From contig BRXU01000003.1 in NCBI GenBank assembly GCA_030267565.1, forward strand, positions 1,968,001 through 2,032,000: DNA of 64,000 nucleotides, given 5' to 3'. Below the pieces are notes generated by a model. That model saw only the letters and a program-made list of their open reading frames with translations, did no database searches and was not told the origin of the DNA. The DNA comes from Pleodorina starrii (Eukaryota > Chlorophyta > Chlorophyceae > Chlamydomonadales > Volvocaceae). The position numbers were made by a program, and so were the translations under genes. Positions 51,201-61,760 of the stretch are shown piece by piece. Position 1 is the first letter of the stretch; each line of letters opens with the position of its first letter.

Positions 51201-54200
51201 CACCCGCGTCCCAAGGCCCGAAAGACACCGCATGCTGGCAATCAACATCAACACCACACAAACACATACACATACACACCCACATGTACCGGCATGTGCA
51301 CAGGGTCACACGCACACACACACACACACACACAAGCGCGCACACACGAACACACACAAACACAGCGCCCACATACCCACGCAGGCACACACCCTCTCCC
51401 CCCCTCCCCCCCTTCCCCCCTCCCCCCCTCTCCCTCAGGCCCTCCCTCTCTTCCCCCCCCCTACCTGGCGGTACATCTCCGCCGCCTCCTCCATCCGCCC
51501 CCCTTCCTGGAGCAGCCAGGCCAGCTGGTCGCAACAGGAGGCGGTGTCGGGGTGAGCCTCGCCCAGGACAGCGCGCCGCCCGGCCAGGACCTGAAAAGAA
51601 ACACACACAGCACACAGCGCAGCACGCAGCACAGCACGCAGCACAGAGTACAGGATAGCCAGAGCGCAGCACAGAGCAGACAGCACAGCACACAGCACAG
51701 CAGAGCACGCATAGCACACAGCATGCAGCACGCAGCACATGTGGATCGAGCAACAGGAGTCTCAGTCGGGAGTCCAGTTTGGATGCTTTCCAATGTTTGG
51801 GAGAGGGTCCAAAAGAGGGGCCAAAACGGGTCCGGGGTCCGGGGGTTGATACAGTCCGGTACAAGGGACAAGCAGTGGATGCGGAGGGCGCAAGGACCTC
51901 AGCACGTGTGGAGGTGGGGGTGGGATGGGGAGGCTGGGGGTGGGGGGGAGTGGAACGGGTCGAAGGGGGCGGGGGACGGGGGGTGGTAAGGAGGCGGGGA
52001 AGCAGGGAAAGGGTGCGAGCGGGTGTGCGGCGCCACCCCTGGCCCCCCGTCCCTCCCTTGCAGGCCCAGAGGCCCCCCAGACCCGTGGGTCACATTTCTC
52101 TCCCACCCCACCCCGTCCATTCACACATCTCGCACAACCCCTTCCCCGCCCCTCCCCCCCTTCCCCGCCCTCCCTTCATAACACGTATTTACCGTTCACG
52201 GGCTCCGGCCTCGGAACGGCCTGTCCGCGAATTCATACACCCCCCAACCTTCTTCTTTTACCCCCCCCCACCTCACCCAAACCCCGAACAATATCCCCCC
52301 ACCCACCCCACCCAAACCCCGAACAATCCCCCCCACCCCACCCAAACCCCGAACAATATCCCCCCACCCACCCCACCCAAACCCCGAACAATCCCCCCCA
52401 CCCCACCCAAACCCCGAACAATATCCCCCCACCCACCCCACCCAAACCCCGAAAACGTCCCCGTTTCCCCCCACCTGTCTCATCAGCTCCTCCGCTTCCG
52501 CCCCCCGGCCCTGACTCCTCCGCAGCAGCGCCAAATTGAAGAGGGAGGTCAGAGTGGAGGCATCGGACTCGCCCAGGGCCTTGACGTGCTCCTATCCGGG
52601 GGGGTTGGTGCGGGGGGTTGGGGTGGGGGGATGCAAGAGGGGAAAGGAAAACAGATACCCGGGGGTGGGGTTGGGGTGGGGGTGGGGAGTAAAAAGAAAA
52701 TATCGCAGCGGAGAAGGGGTGGGGGTTGGGGGAGGAAGGAAGCAACCACAGCAAAGGGACGGAGGCGACGCAAAATAAACACCAGAGGAAAGGGAGGGAG
52801 GGGGGCGTTGTGGCGTGTGTGTGAGTGAGTGAGTGAGTGAGTGAGTGAGTGAGTGAGTGAGTGAGTGAGTGAGTGAGTGAGTGAGTGAGTGAGTGAGTGA
52901 GTGAGTGAGTGAGTGAGTGAGTGAGTGAGTGAGTGAGTGAGTGCTCTCTGGGGCAACAGGGCAGAGCCAACCCGCAGCGAATCAGCCCCATAGGGCCCCA
53001 TCCACCACACCCACAGTCCCACACCCACACCTCTCTCCGCCGCACTCCCCCACTCCGCCCCTTAAGCCCCCTCTTGTCTCGCTGGATGGCAGGAGGGGGG
53101 TGGCGGCTGTCTGAGTGGCCGCATCTGCCGCAGCCTTTCCCACCAAATACTCCCCCCTCCCCCCCAGGAACCCCCCCCCCCTTCTGCTTTTTCTCTCTGT
53201 GCTCCTCCCCCACCCCCCACGGGGAATCACACCGGTAATACACACAGACGCACACACAGCACACACAGCACACGCACGCACACACACACACACACACACA
53301 CAAACCAGCCCCAGCCTCCCAGCCTCCCGCACCTTGACTGCCGCCACCGCCAGCGGTTCCGCCAGTGGTGCCTTGCCCAGCCTGAGTGCCTCCGCCGCCT
53401 TCCTCAGACATGCCAGGTAGCGGGGGCCGGAGCGCTGGCCGCCGCGGATCAGCTGCTGGGCCTCCCCCACCAGCGCGTCCTGAGGAGGGGGAGGGGGGGA
53501 GGGGGAGGGGGAGGAGGGGGGGGAGGGGGAGGGGGAGGGGTAAAAAGAAGATACCGCAGCGGAGGGGGAGGAGGGGAAGGAGGAGGAGGGGGAGGGCGGG
53601 CGTCCAGGTGCAGAAGCAGGGCGGGGGAGAAGGAGGGGTGAGAAGTAGATACCGGAGGGGGAAGGGGAGGGGGAGGAGGTGTGCGGCGAGGAGGCGGGGT
53701 CAGTGGGGCAAGGAGGAGGAGGAGGGGGTGGGGGACAAGATACGACAAGGTACGACAAGGTACGACAGTCCGCAGGGTCACCCTGACCCGCCTCATTGCC
53801 CGGGGCACTGCCCCCCCTCCCTTCTCCCTCCCCGGGAGTTGGACATATCAGGTCTAACCCTAAAACCCCCCTATTAAACCTCCCACCAACGCCCACACCT
53901 CTTAGGCTCCACCTCACCACCTCCCCACAACCCACCCCGCCACACATCCCCCCCCCGCCCCCCCATCCCAGCCCTCCCTACCCCACCTGCAACCCGGCGA
54001 TGATCCTCCGATTGGCGGCCCCCAGCGCCCCGGACAACCTCGCACTCCACAACCGCCGCCCCACCGACCCCCCGCCCCCGCCTCCGCCTCCGCCCCCGCC
54101 TCCAGCGCTGCGCGTCCCCTCCCTCTGCCCCTCCGCCCCCGCCTCCGCCTCCTCCGCCGCCTCCCGACTGAATTGATGCGCCAGTGCCGCCAACAGATCT

Positions 54201-56255
54201 CGTTTGTCCGCGGGGCTGTGGGCCTCAGAGGCGGCCAGATGGATACCCTGAGGGAGGTGCCGAGTGTGTGTGTGTGGGGGGGGGGGATGTGTGTGGGGGG
54301 GGGTGTGAGGGTTGTGCGTGTGTGGGTGTGTTTTCGACGTGCTGGGTCCGTTCGCCAACGTCCCGTCCGCCCGTCCGCCCCCCAACCTCGTTCCAATTGG
54401 CCATGGCCGCTGCGGTTTCGTCGTCCTTGCCGCCTCCCTCCCCCCGGGTCCCCTCCCCCCGGGCGCTGCTGTCCCTCGCCCATCCCCTGGAGCCATCCAC
54501 CCACCCCATCCCACCCCGACCCACCCTCCCTGCTACCCACCCACCCAACCTCTCCCCCTCCCGCCCCCCACGCACCCTCTCCCACATCCCCCCCCCACAC
54601 ACACACACACGAGGACATGCCGTACCCACCCGCAGCGCGCCGTACACCGCATCCAGCGCAAAGTCAAACACGGGCACATGCAGGAAGTGCGCCCCCCTCA
54701 TCTCCAGCGCCTGAGCCACCTCGTACAGACACCAGGTGCGACCCAGCGCCGCACCGCCGCCGCTGTCCAGCAGCAACACCGCACTGGTCACCTGCCGCAG
54801 AGCACCCTCCACCAGGCCCCGACGGGAGGACACGTCGGGGGGCGGTGGAGGGAGCCAGACGCCGCCGGAGGCGGCGTCGGCGGCGGCGGCTGCCGCCGCC
54901 GCCGGCGGCTCCGCCGGCTCCGCCGCCGCCGCCGCCGCCTCCGGCTGCTGCTGTGTCAGTAGTGGTGGGCAGCTGAAGCAGTCGATCCAGACAAAGGTGT
55001 TGGAGAGGGCGTCGGCGCGGCCGGCGGGGTCGGAGTTGGGGTCGCCTGCGCGGACGGAGGTGGGGGGCGGAGGCCGGGGGGTTATGGGCGGCGCCCCGCA
55101 GATCAGAGAGCAGCGTCCCAGGGCGCCCCAAAACCACGAGGACCCACCCCCCCAATCCCCCCCCACCCCACCCCCCCACCCCACCCCCCACCCACTCACC
55201 TATGAAATGTTGCAGCAAGGGCACCACCAGGTCGGACAGGAAGCAGCAGCTCCAGGCGTGGATGACGTAATGCTGGGCGGGGCCCGCGTACTTGGGGGCC
55301 GCCAGCTGCTGCACGAAGGGCTCGCCCCCCTTGCACTTGGGGGCGATGAACTGGGCCACCACCTGGGAGGTACTCAGCTCGGGGGGGACCTGGGGGCGGG
55401 GCGGGGCGGGTGGGGAAGGGAGTGGTATGCTCCGTTATAGAACAATGAGTCACTGCGGATGTTATGCGGGGGGGTTGGGGGGGTCAGGGAGTGATATGCT
55501 CCGTTTTGCATAACAATGAGGCACTGCGGAGGTTGTCGATCAAGCTGGGGTGGGGGGAGTGGGATGTGGGGATTGAGATGCGGGGAGCGAGGAGTAGGGT
55601 GTGGGGGTGTGAGAGTGGGGGATGGGGATTCGGGGCGGGGGATGTGGTAGAGGGTAGAAGGGTTCGCGTGGGTGATGAGTGGAGCTGACTGGCTGGGCAT
55701 ACGGAGGACATATGTGAAGGCAGGTCAGAGGTGGGATTTGGTTTGGGCGACGTTAATCGCTCCTTGGCGGGAAGAGATGTGGGTTGGGAGGGAGCTCTGG
55801 AGGGTGGATGGGTGGGAGCGGTGGACGGGGCCACGGGCAACGGTGGTTGTCTCGTCGGGGGGTGCGGGATGCGGGCGACGAGCGCTCGCTGGCGGGCTGT
55901 TGAGGGGAGTGGGCGGCATGACAGGACTAGCGGTCCGCGTTCACCGCGTCGAACGCCACCGTTAAAAATAGGCTGTGCAGCGGGGCGGAGAACGGGGCCG
56001 GGACGCGGCCTTTTCGCGGTGCGGACGGAATCCCGGCGTGCGCGCAAGCAGAAAGCGAATTCGCGAGGGAAACGGTGACCGCGACGCGGAATCGTGTACA
56101 GACAGAGGTAGTTTAAAGAAAGCATTCTCAAGCAACGCCACCCCTTGCGCTTCGAACCTAACCTTTGATGCAAAGTCACTCAGAAAGCGCAGTGAGACTC
56201 CGCGATACTCCTTTGCGTCGTCCTTCATCATCAGACCATCCTCTAACGATGTCAT
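41961..56255 (-). CDS. TPR / IQ-motif protein with N-terminal HAW-WCLYE domain
   Basis: Nineteen exons (minus strand, 5' to 3'): 56255-56163, 55389-55200, 55045-54630, 54247-53987, 53479-53333, 52591-52475, 51590-51465, 50826-50702, 50411-50198, 49757-49707, 49003-48929, 48588-47898, 47440-46408, 46168-45776, 45077-44492, 44230-44120, 43668-43546, 43252-42881, 42098-41961; all phases agree, about 1753 aa. Residues 15-233: YRGVSLRFLSDFA, VIHAWSCCFL, FVWIDCF, RTWCLYEVAQAL, a domain seen with TPRs in algal nephrocystin-3/kinesin-light-chain-like proteins. TPRs (about 321-625): LGESHPDTASSLNNLAGVLQ, LGELHPHTATYHTNLGLLY, ADHPDTATATANLA. IQ motif IQSYQRGRRAR near 993, expected to bind calmodulin. 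Helical segments (LRIKLELIRLSVEQAL, MSEMAELRALLLTT) and Ala/Pro/Gln-rich linkers follow. The role is probably scaffolding. An extra exon within 42099-42880 is possible. Confidence 0.8.
45579..45658. repeat. 13-bp tandem repeat in TPR-gene intron
   Basis: Units ccgcaccctcc / ccgcatcctcc, about six copies. Confidence 0.9.
50410..50525. repeat. (GGGA)n microsatellite at exon border
   Basis: Polypurine run starting at the acceptor of the 50411-50198 exon; on the coding strand it is the polypyrimidine tract. Confidence 0.85.
52268..52455. repeat. Intronic minisatellite with cccaaaccccgaac
   Basis: About six units of cccaaaccccgaacaatatc or the shorter cccaaaccccgaacaatccc, joined by ccccacccacccc. 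It lies in the intron between the 52591-52475 and 51590-51465 exons. Confidence 0.9.
52821..52942. repeat. (GTGA)n microsatellite
   Basis: About 30 perfect tetranucleotide units in a TPR-gene intron. It gives the spurious Thr-His-Ser-Leu frame. Confidence 0.95.
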
Positions 56256-57123
56256 GTTTCAAGTAAGTCAAAACGTCACTGCACCAGATAGATGCGGGCG
56301 GATGTCGGGTCTAAATTCCTCGCTCTTTAAGGGAACCAAGATCGCAGGTAAGAAGTGTGGCCATGTGGTCACTAGCATCAGCAAGTTAATGCGCCGTAAA
56401 GCGTTTGGCAAGGGTTTTCGCCCGCAGCAACTTTGAAGTGCCTTTTTCAGCCAAGACACGGCAATGCGGTTATTAGACCTAGATTTTTATAATTTTGTCA
56501 GTAGGATAGTAGAATGTAGAACGCAGAGAAAAGGGAGTACGCTTGCTGGAGGTGCCGGACCGCTCATGAAAAGCGTCGTACGGTCGCGGACGGTCGGCCG
56601 GTTTTTGCCGTGCAGTGTGCGCTGTGCTGCCCTGTAACTTATCCCTGTTACATGTGGCGCCGAGGTTACTACGTGCGAGAATGTTTCGCATGTTCAGCCT
56701 GAAAAGCGTCCAGAGCTCTGACGTGCCGGGGCGGGCGACTTGCAAGTGCGCGATTTGTCTCGGCCATCTCGGCCCGCAAACTGTCAAACTGCAGCCAACG
56801 TATGGTACATCACTCTCCTTAAGAAACGGCAAGGTTCTACATCAGCTAGCTTTGGACAAGAACACAAGATCACCACGTGATGACGAAATAACCGCCAACG
56901 GCAATACGGCTTTCCGATGACAAGAAATTACCATCTTCAACTTCCAAGAAACCTGACAGTCCTTGTGCAGGGTATTTATGATTGAGGGTGGAGGTGTTGG
57001 TACAAGACCGCTCTTGTTAAACTTGCCTGGAGGACAAGGGCTTGCACGCTCTGAACAGGAGTATCTGAGGAGTATGGCCTAATTAAAGCACACCCTTCGA
57101 TACATTATAGTTCGCTTACTATC
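56256..57123. other. Divergent intergenic region, TPR gene / transporter gene
   Basis: It holds the promoters of both genes if the start codons at 56255 (minus) and 57124 (plus) are right. No convincing TATA box or further gene was seen. Confidence 0.5.
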
Positions 57124-59800
57124 ATGAGTCTACAGCGTTTGTGCGTGCCAGCTAATCTGCTGAGGAAGCTGGTCGCCCATGCGACGTCCGATGGACTCCT
57201 TCTGGCGCTGTGGAAGACCGGCGTCTGGCGCCTTATGGTTTTCCTCCTCATTTACTCTACTGGTGGGTCTCCACGGTGGTCGATTCTGCGTCAGCACGTT
57301 GGACCGGTCCTAGACACGTTGTGGGGCCGGGCGATGTGCCGCGCGCGACTCTCCCCAACTATTTGCCTCCGCTGCGGCACGTCTTTGCGCAAGGCACAAA
57401 GTCTGCGGGCACACTTCAAAATTTCGCCAGCCCCGTCCATTGCCTCAGCGCGGGCGCCTTTAGTACGCACCTTTCCCCTCACATCCCTGTCCCTGCGTGG
57501 CCCTGCCACGGCGCCACCAAAAGAGCCCTCTCGTGCCACCATTTCTCGAATCGCCACCCTTTCTTGAATCGAAGATGCCGCGGGTCGTGAGGAGTCGCGA
57601 GAGAGTTGGCGGTCAAGGGAGTCAGCCGATAGTGCAACGCACAGCCCGGCAACAGCCCCCCCGCACGCGCGCACCAGCAGCCGCCCCTCCCCCCCATCGC
57701 GCTCCATTTTGCCTCTGCCCCCGCAGAGGAGGCCAACACACCACCATCAGCCAGTCCCAAGCTCCACCCTCCCCCCCGCCATTACACTCTTCAACCCCCG
57801 GCCCCCTCCCGCATCCGCGCGCCGCATCCGGCCTACACGTGGATAACCCCGCCCCCGCGTCCGCACGCCGTCCTACCTCCCCAATCATCCCGCCTCCTCC
57901 CGACATTACGCAAACAACCACTCTCCCCCCTCCCATCCGCGGATCACCCTTCCCCTCTTTCCCCCCCCCCTCCCTTGCCTCCTCTTTCATTGTTGCAAAT
58001 TCACTCTTCAAACCCCCTCCCGCCTCCCCATCCTCTCCTCCCCTCCCCCTCCCCCTCCCCCCTCCCACAAGGCCTCGCCATCATCTTCCCCATCACCCCC
58101 ACCCTCATGACCAACGGCTTCGCCTCCCTAGCCGCGGGCCGCCACCTGGACTGCACCGCCTACCCGCCCTCCGCCTCCCCGCGAGAGTGCGTGGACGCAC
58201 ACGCCACCGTGGTCACCTGGATGAGCTGGACCAACTTTGTGTCCTCCTCGCTGCTCACCTTTCTGTGCGCGCCCTACGTGGGAGGTCTGTCTGACCGGAT
58301 CGGCCGCAAGCCGTTTATGCTGGTGGGGGTGGCGCTGACGCTGCTGCCGCTGGCGGTCATTCAGCTGCACCTGCACGACGTGCTGCCCATTTACTGGTGG
58401 GGGGGGGTGTGGGTGGGGGGGGGTGGGCGGGTGGTTGGGGGTGGGGGTGGGTGGGTCGGGTGGGTGGGTGTGGGGGGGGGGGGGGGGGGGTGGGGGGGTG
58501 GGTGGGTGGGGGTGGGTGGATGGGTGTGGGCGGGTGGGTGGGTGGGTGGATGGGTGTGGGCGGGTGGGTGTGGGTGGGTGGGTGGATGGGTGTGGGCGGG
58601 TGGGTGGGTGGGTGGATGGGTGTGGGCGGGTGGGTGTGGGTGGGTGGGGGGGGGGGTGGGGATACTCCTTTTGTGGGGTATCGAAAGGATCTGCCGTGCG
58701 GATGCAGGTGCTGGTGCGGGACTGCGCGTGCGGGTGCGGATGCACCTACCGCATCAGCTTGCACGACTCCGCCTCACTGCCTCACCGCTCCGCTATCTCG
58801 CCTCCCCTCACCCCCGTCCCCCGTCCCCTCTCCTGCCTCCCCTCTCCTGCCTCCCTCCCCCTCCAGGTACTACCCCGCCTCGGCTGCGGGTGGTGCCGTG
58901 TCCTCATTCACCATGACCCTCACCTCAGTAGCCGACCTGATGGAGCAGAAGCACAGGTGGGGGAAGGAGGGCAGGGGTGGGGGATGGGGTGGGGTAATTA
59001 AAGCGGCCCGGGGGCGAGGGAACGGGGGGAAAAAGGAAGGAAAGGAAAGGGAAAAGGAGGGCGGGAGGGTCGGGAACGCGGGGCGGGTGGGGAAGGGGAC
59101 GGAGCCTGGGGCCCGAGACCTCGACCCCTTCTTTCCCCCCGCGCACCGCTATCCCCACGTCACCGTCAACACCTCTTGACCTACCGGGCCCCGAGGCCGC
59201 GCCGTGGAACACTCTTAACGCGAGCCACCGCCTCACGCTGCCGTACTGATGTTGTACTGATGTCGTACTGTTGCCGTACGCAGGGCCACGGCGGTGGGCT
59301 ACCTGACGTCGTGCTTCTCTCTGGGCATGCTGGGGGGCCCTCTGCTGGGCGGCTATATGTCGGTCAAGGCGGCTCTTTGGACGTGCATCGCCCTCACTGT
59401 CGTAACATGGCTGTACGTTGCCGTATTCGTGCCGGAATGCGCGCCGGGGCCGCTGGCCCGCCGCGCCGCCGCCGCCGCCGCAAAGGCGGCGGCGGCGGCC
59501 GCCGCCGGCGGCGGCAAGGCGGCGCGGCAGTACGACGCTGCCGCCGAGTTTGACGGCGAGAAGGGGAGTGGGGCAGGGCAGCAGCAGGAGGAGGACGAGG
59601 AGGAGGGGGCGAGTCGGATGGAGGAGGAGCAGGCGGCGGAGGCGGAGGCGCTGGCGGCGGCGGAGGCGGTGTCGTTGGTTTCGGCGCAGCGGCATCTCAT
59701 GAGCGGCGGCGGCGGCAGCGGCGACGACGCCGCGGAGGCGGAGGCGCCGCTGCTGCAGCCGTACCGGCGCGGCGGCCGCCGCCGCGGCAGCGGCGGCGGA

Positions 59801-59834
<34 letters not shown>

Positions 59835-61760
59835 AAGCCGGCGGCCGACTATCGGGTCTGTCCAGCGGTTGGTCTGTTATTCGTCACTCTTCGTTTTATC
59901 AGCGCATCGCGGCGATCTGGATGGTGGTGGCGATGACCTGGGAGGGTGCCGGGGAGCTGCTGATGCAGTACTTGCAGTACAAGCTTGGGTACGGCACTCG
60001 AGACCAGGTACGGCACGCGGGACCCGACAGGCCGCTGGCAGGCCCGCTGCGGGCGGTGGCATGGGGCGTACCGCGTATGGTATAACGGGGAGGGGGCGCC
60101 AGGGGTTTGTTATCGTCGTACCGCCTAGGTGCCGTACCGTCTCGGGTACCGCTTGGGAAAGAGGAGATCTGGATCTGAATGGCCCCTGCCTCCTTCCCTC
60201 CCTCCCTCCCTCCCTCCCTCCCTCCCTCCCTCCCTCCCTCCCTCCCTCCCTCCCTCCCTCCCTCCCCTCCCTAGACCCCCCTCCTTCGCGAATACGGAAT
60301 GGGCATCCTGTGGTGTTGACGGCGGTTCCAACAACTGACTCGGCACCAACCTCCCGCTCCACAACCCCACCCCCTCATTGTTTTATGAAGGAGCATATCA
60401 CTCCCTGACCCCCTCCTCAACCCCCCTCCTCTTGTTTCATTGTTGCAAATTTACTCTTCAAACCCCCCTCCCCGCCCCCTTCCCCTCCCCTTCCCCCTCC
60501 CCACCCCCCTTCCCCACCCCCCACCACACACACCTCCCACACACACATGTACGACAAAACACACACACAAACACACACGTCCGTCCGACCCACCAGGCCC
60601 ACGTGCTCACCGTGCTCGCCTCCGGCGGCCTCGTGGTCAAGCTGGGTCTGTTGGCCCTGCTGGTTCGGTGGCTGGGGGAGCGGCGGCTGCTGGCCTTTGG
60701 CCTGGCGGCCTATGCGGCGGAGTGTCTGGCGCTGGCGGCTGCCCCCACCAAGGCGGCGGGGCTGGCGGCGGTGTCGATCGGCAGTCTGGCGAGTGTGTGC
60801 TGGCCGGCGCTGACGGCGCTGCAGACGGCGGGAGTGAACCCGGCGCAGCAGGGGGCGGTGTTTGGGGCGCTGCAGGTAAAACGGGAGGGAGGGGGGAGGG
60901 GGGGGAAAAGGAGGCGCGAGGAGTATCATGGGGGGCGGTGTGATTGCGCTGGCGGGGATGTGTGGGGGGGGGGCCGGGGGAGGGGGGTGTAATGTGTGTG
61001 GGTGCGTGCGTGAGTGTGAGTGGATGTTTGTGTGACGTTTGCCTGGAGAGCTACCCACCCTCGCCCTGGACTGGAATGGGGCGGACTGGACTGGACTGGA
61101 GGGGGTGGGGGGGACACTGCGTGTGTGCCGCCCGCCTGCTGTGGCTGTTGCCGCGCCGGGGGAAGCCACACCGCCCTCCCCCCACACCCCCACACCCCCT
61201 CCACCCCCCTCCACCCCCCTCACCCTCACCCACACCCCCTCAACCCCCCCCAGGCCATCAGCTCCATGGCTTCCGGTTTGGGTCCGCTGCTGTTCGCGGC
61301 CGTGTTCCGATCCGTAACCCGCAGCGACTCGAGCCTGCCGCCCATGCCGGAGCTGGTGTGGTACATGGCGGCTGTCATGACCGCCGCTGCCATTGCACTC
61401 ACCCTCTCATTGCCGGACCACCCCCACGCGGAGCAACAGCAGCCGCAGCAGCAGCAGCAGCAGCCGCATTGCCGGGAGCCGCGTTCGGAGGAGGGAACAC
61501 AGCAGCAGCAGCGACAGCGACAGCAGAGAGAAGGTGGTGGCAGCGGCGGCGAGCGACCGGGGGCGTCGGGTGAGGGTGAGGGTGAGAGCAAGGGCGGCGC
61601 TTGTGCGCGTGACTTGGAGGCAGGTGGGAGCGGAGGTGGGGACGGGGGTGGGGGTGTGGAGGTGCGGCGAGGCAGGGCGCCGGCGGGGACGGGGGCGGGG
61701 GGTGCTGCTGTTGGGTCGGTGGATGGTGGATTGACGGAGCCGCTGATGCTGCGACAGTGA
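57124..61760 (+). CDS. Major facilitator superfamily transporter
   Basis: Six exons: 57124-57262, 58072-58396, 58867-58956, 59284-60007, 60597-60875, 61254-61760; 687 aa, all phases agreeing. TM1 is built across the first intron (RLMVFLLIYSTG joined to LAIIFPITPTL). The MFS loop 2-3 signature GGLSDRIGRKPF is at about 117-128. Further membrane segments include FVSSSLLTFLCAPY, LGMLGGPLLGGY, ALWTCIALTVVTWLYVAVF, VLASGGLVVKLGLLALLV and AISSMASGLGPLLFAAVF. A hydrophilic Ala/Glu/Gly-rich loop (about 245-370) splits the two halves, and the C-terminal tail is Gln/Gly-rich. The pattern is nearest to HIAT1/TetA-like carriers. It is probably a proton-coupled solute or drug carrier; substrate unknown. 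Confidence 0.88.
58399..58665. repeat. G-rich intronic minisatellite
   Basis: Repeats of ggatgggtgtgggcgggt in transporter intron 2, with many G3-4 runs on the transcribed (RNA) strand, so able to form G-quadruplexes. Confidence 0.9.
60193..60265. repeat. (CCCT)n microsatellite
   Basis: About 18 tetranucleotide units in transporter intron 4. Confidence 0.95.

Noticed and set aside
52549..53028. Thr-His-Ser-Leu repeat protein
   Set aside because: Translation of the (GTGA)n intronic microsatellite.
57574..58294. ATG at 57574 as transporter start
   Set aside because: It lacks TM1, whereas the 57124 exon joins in phase and supplies it; the 57574 frame is intron.
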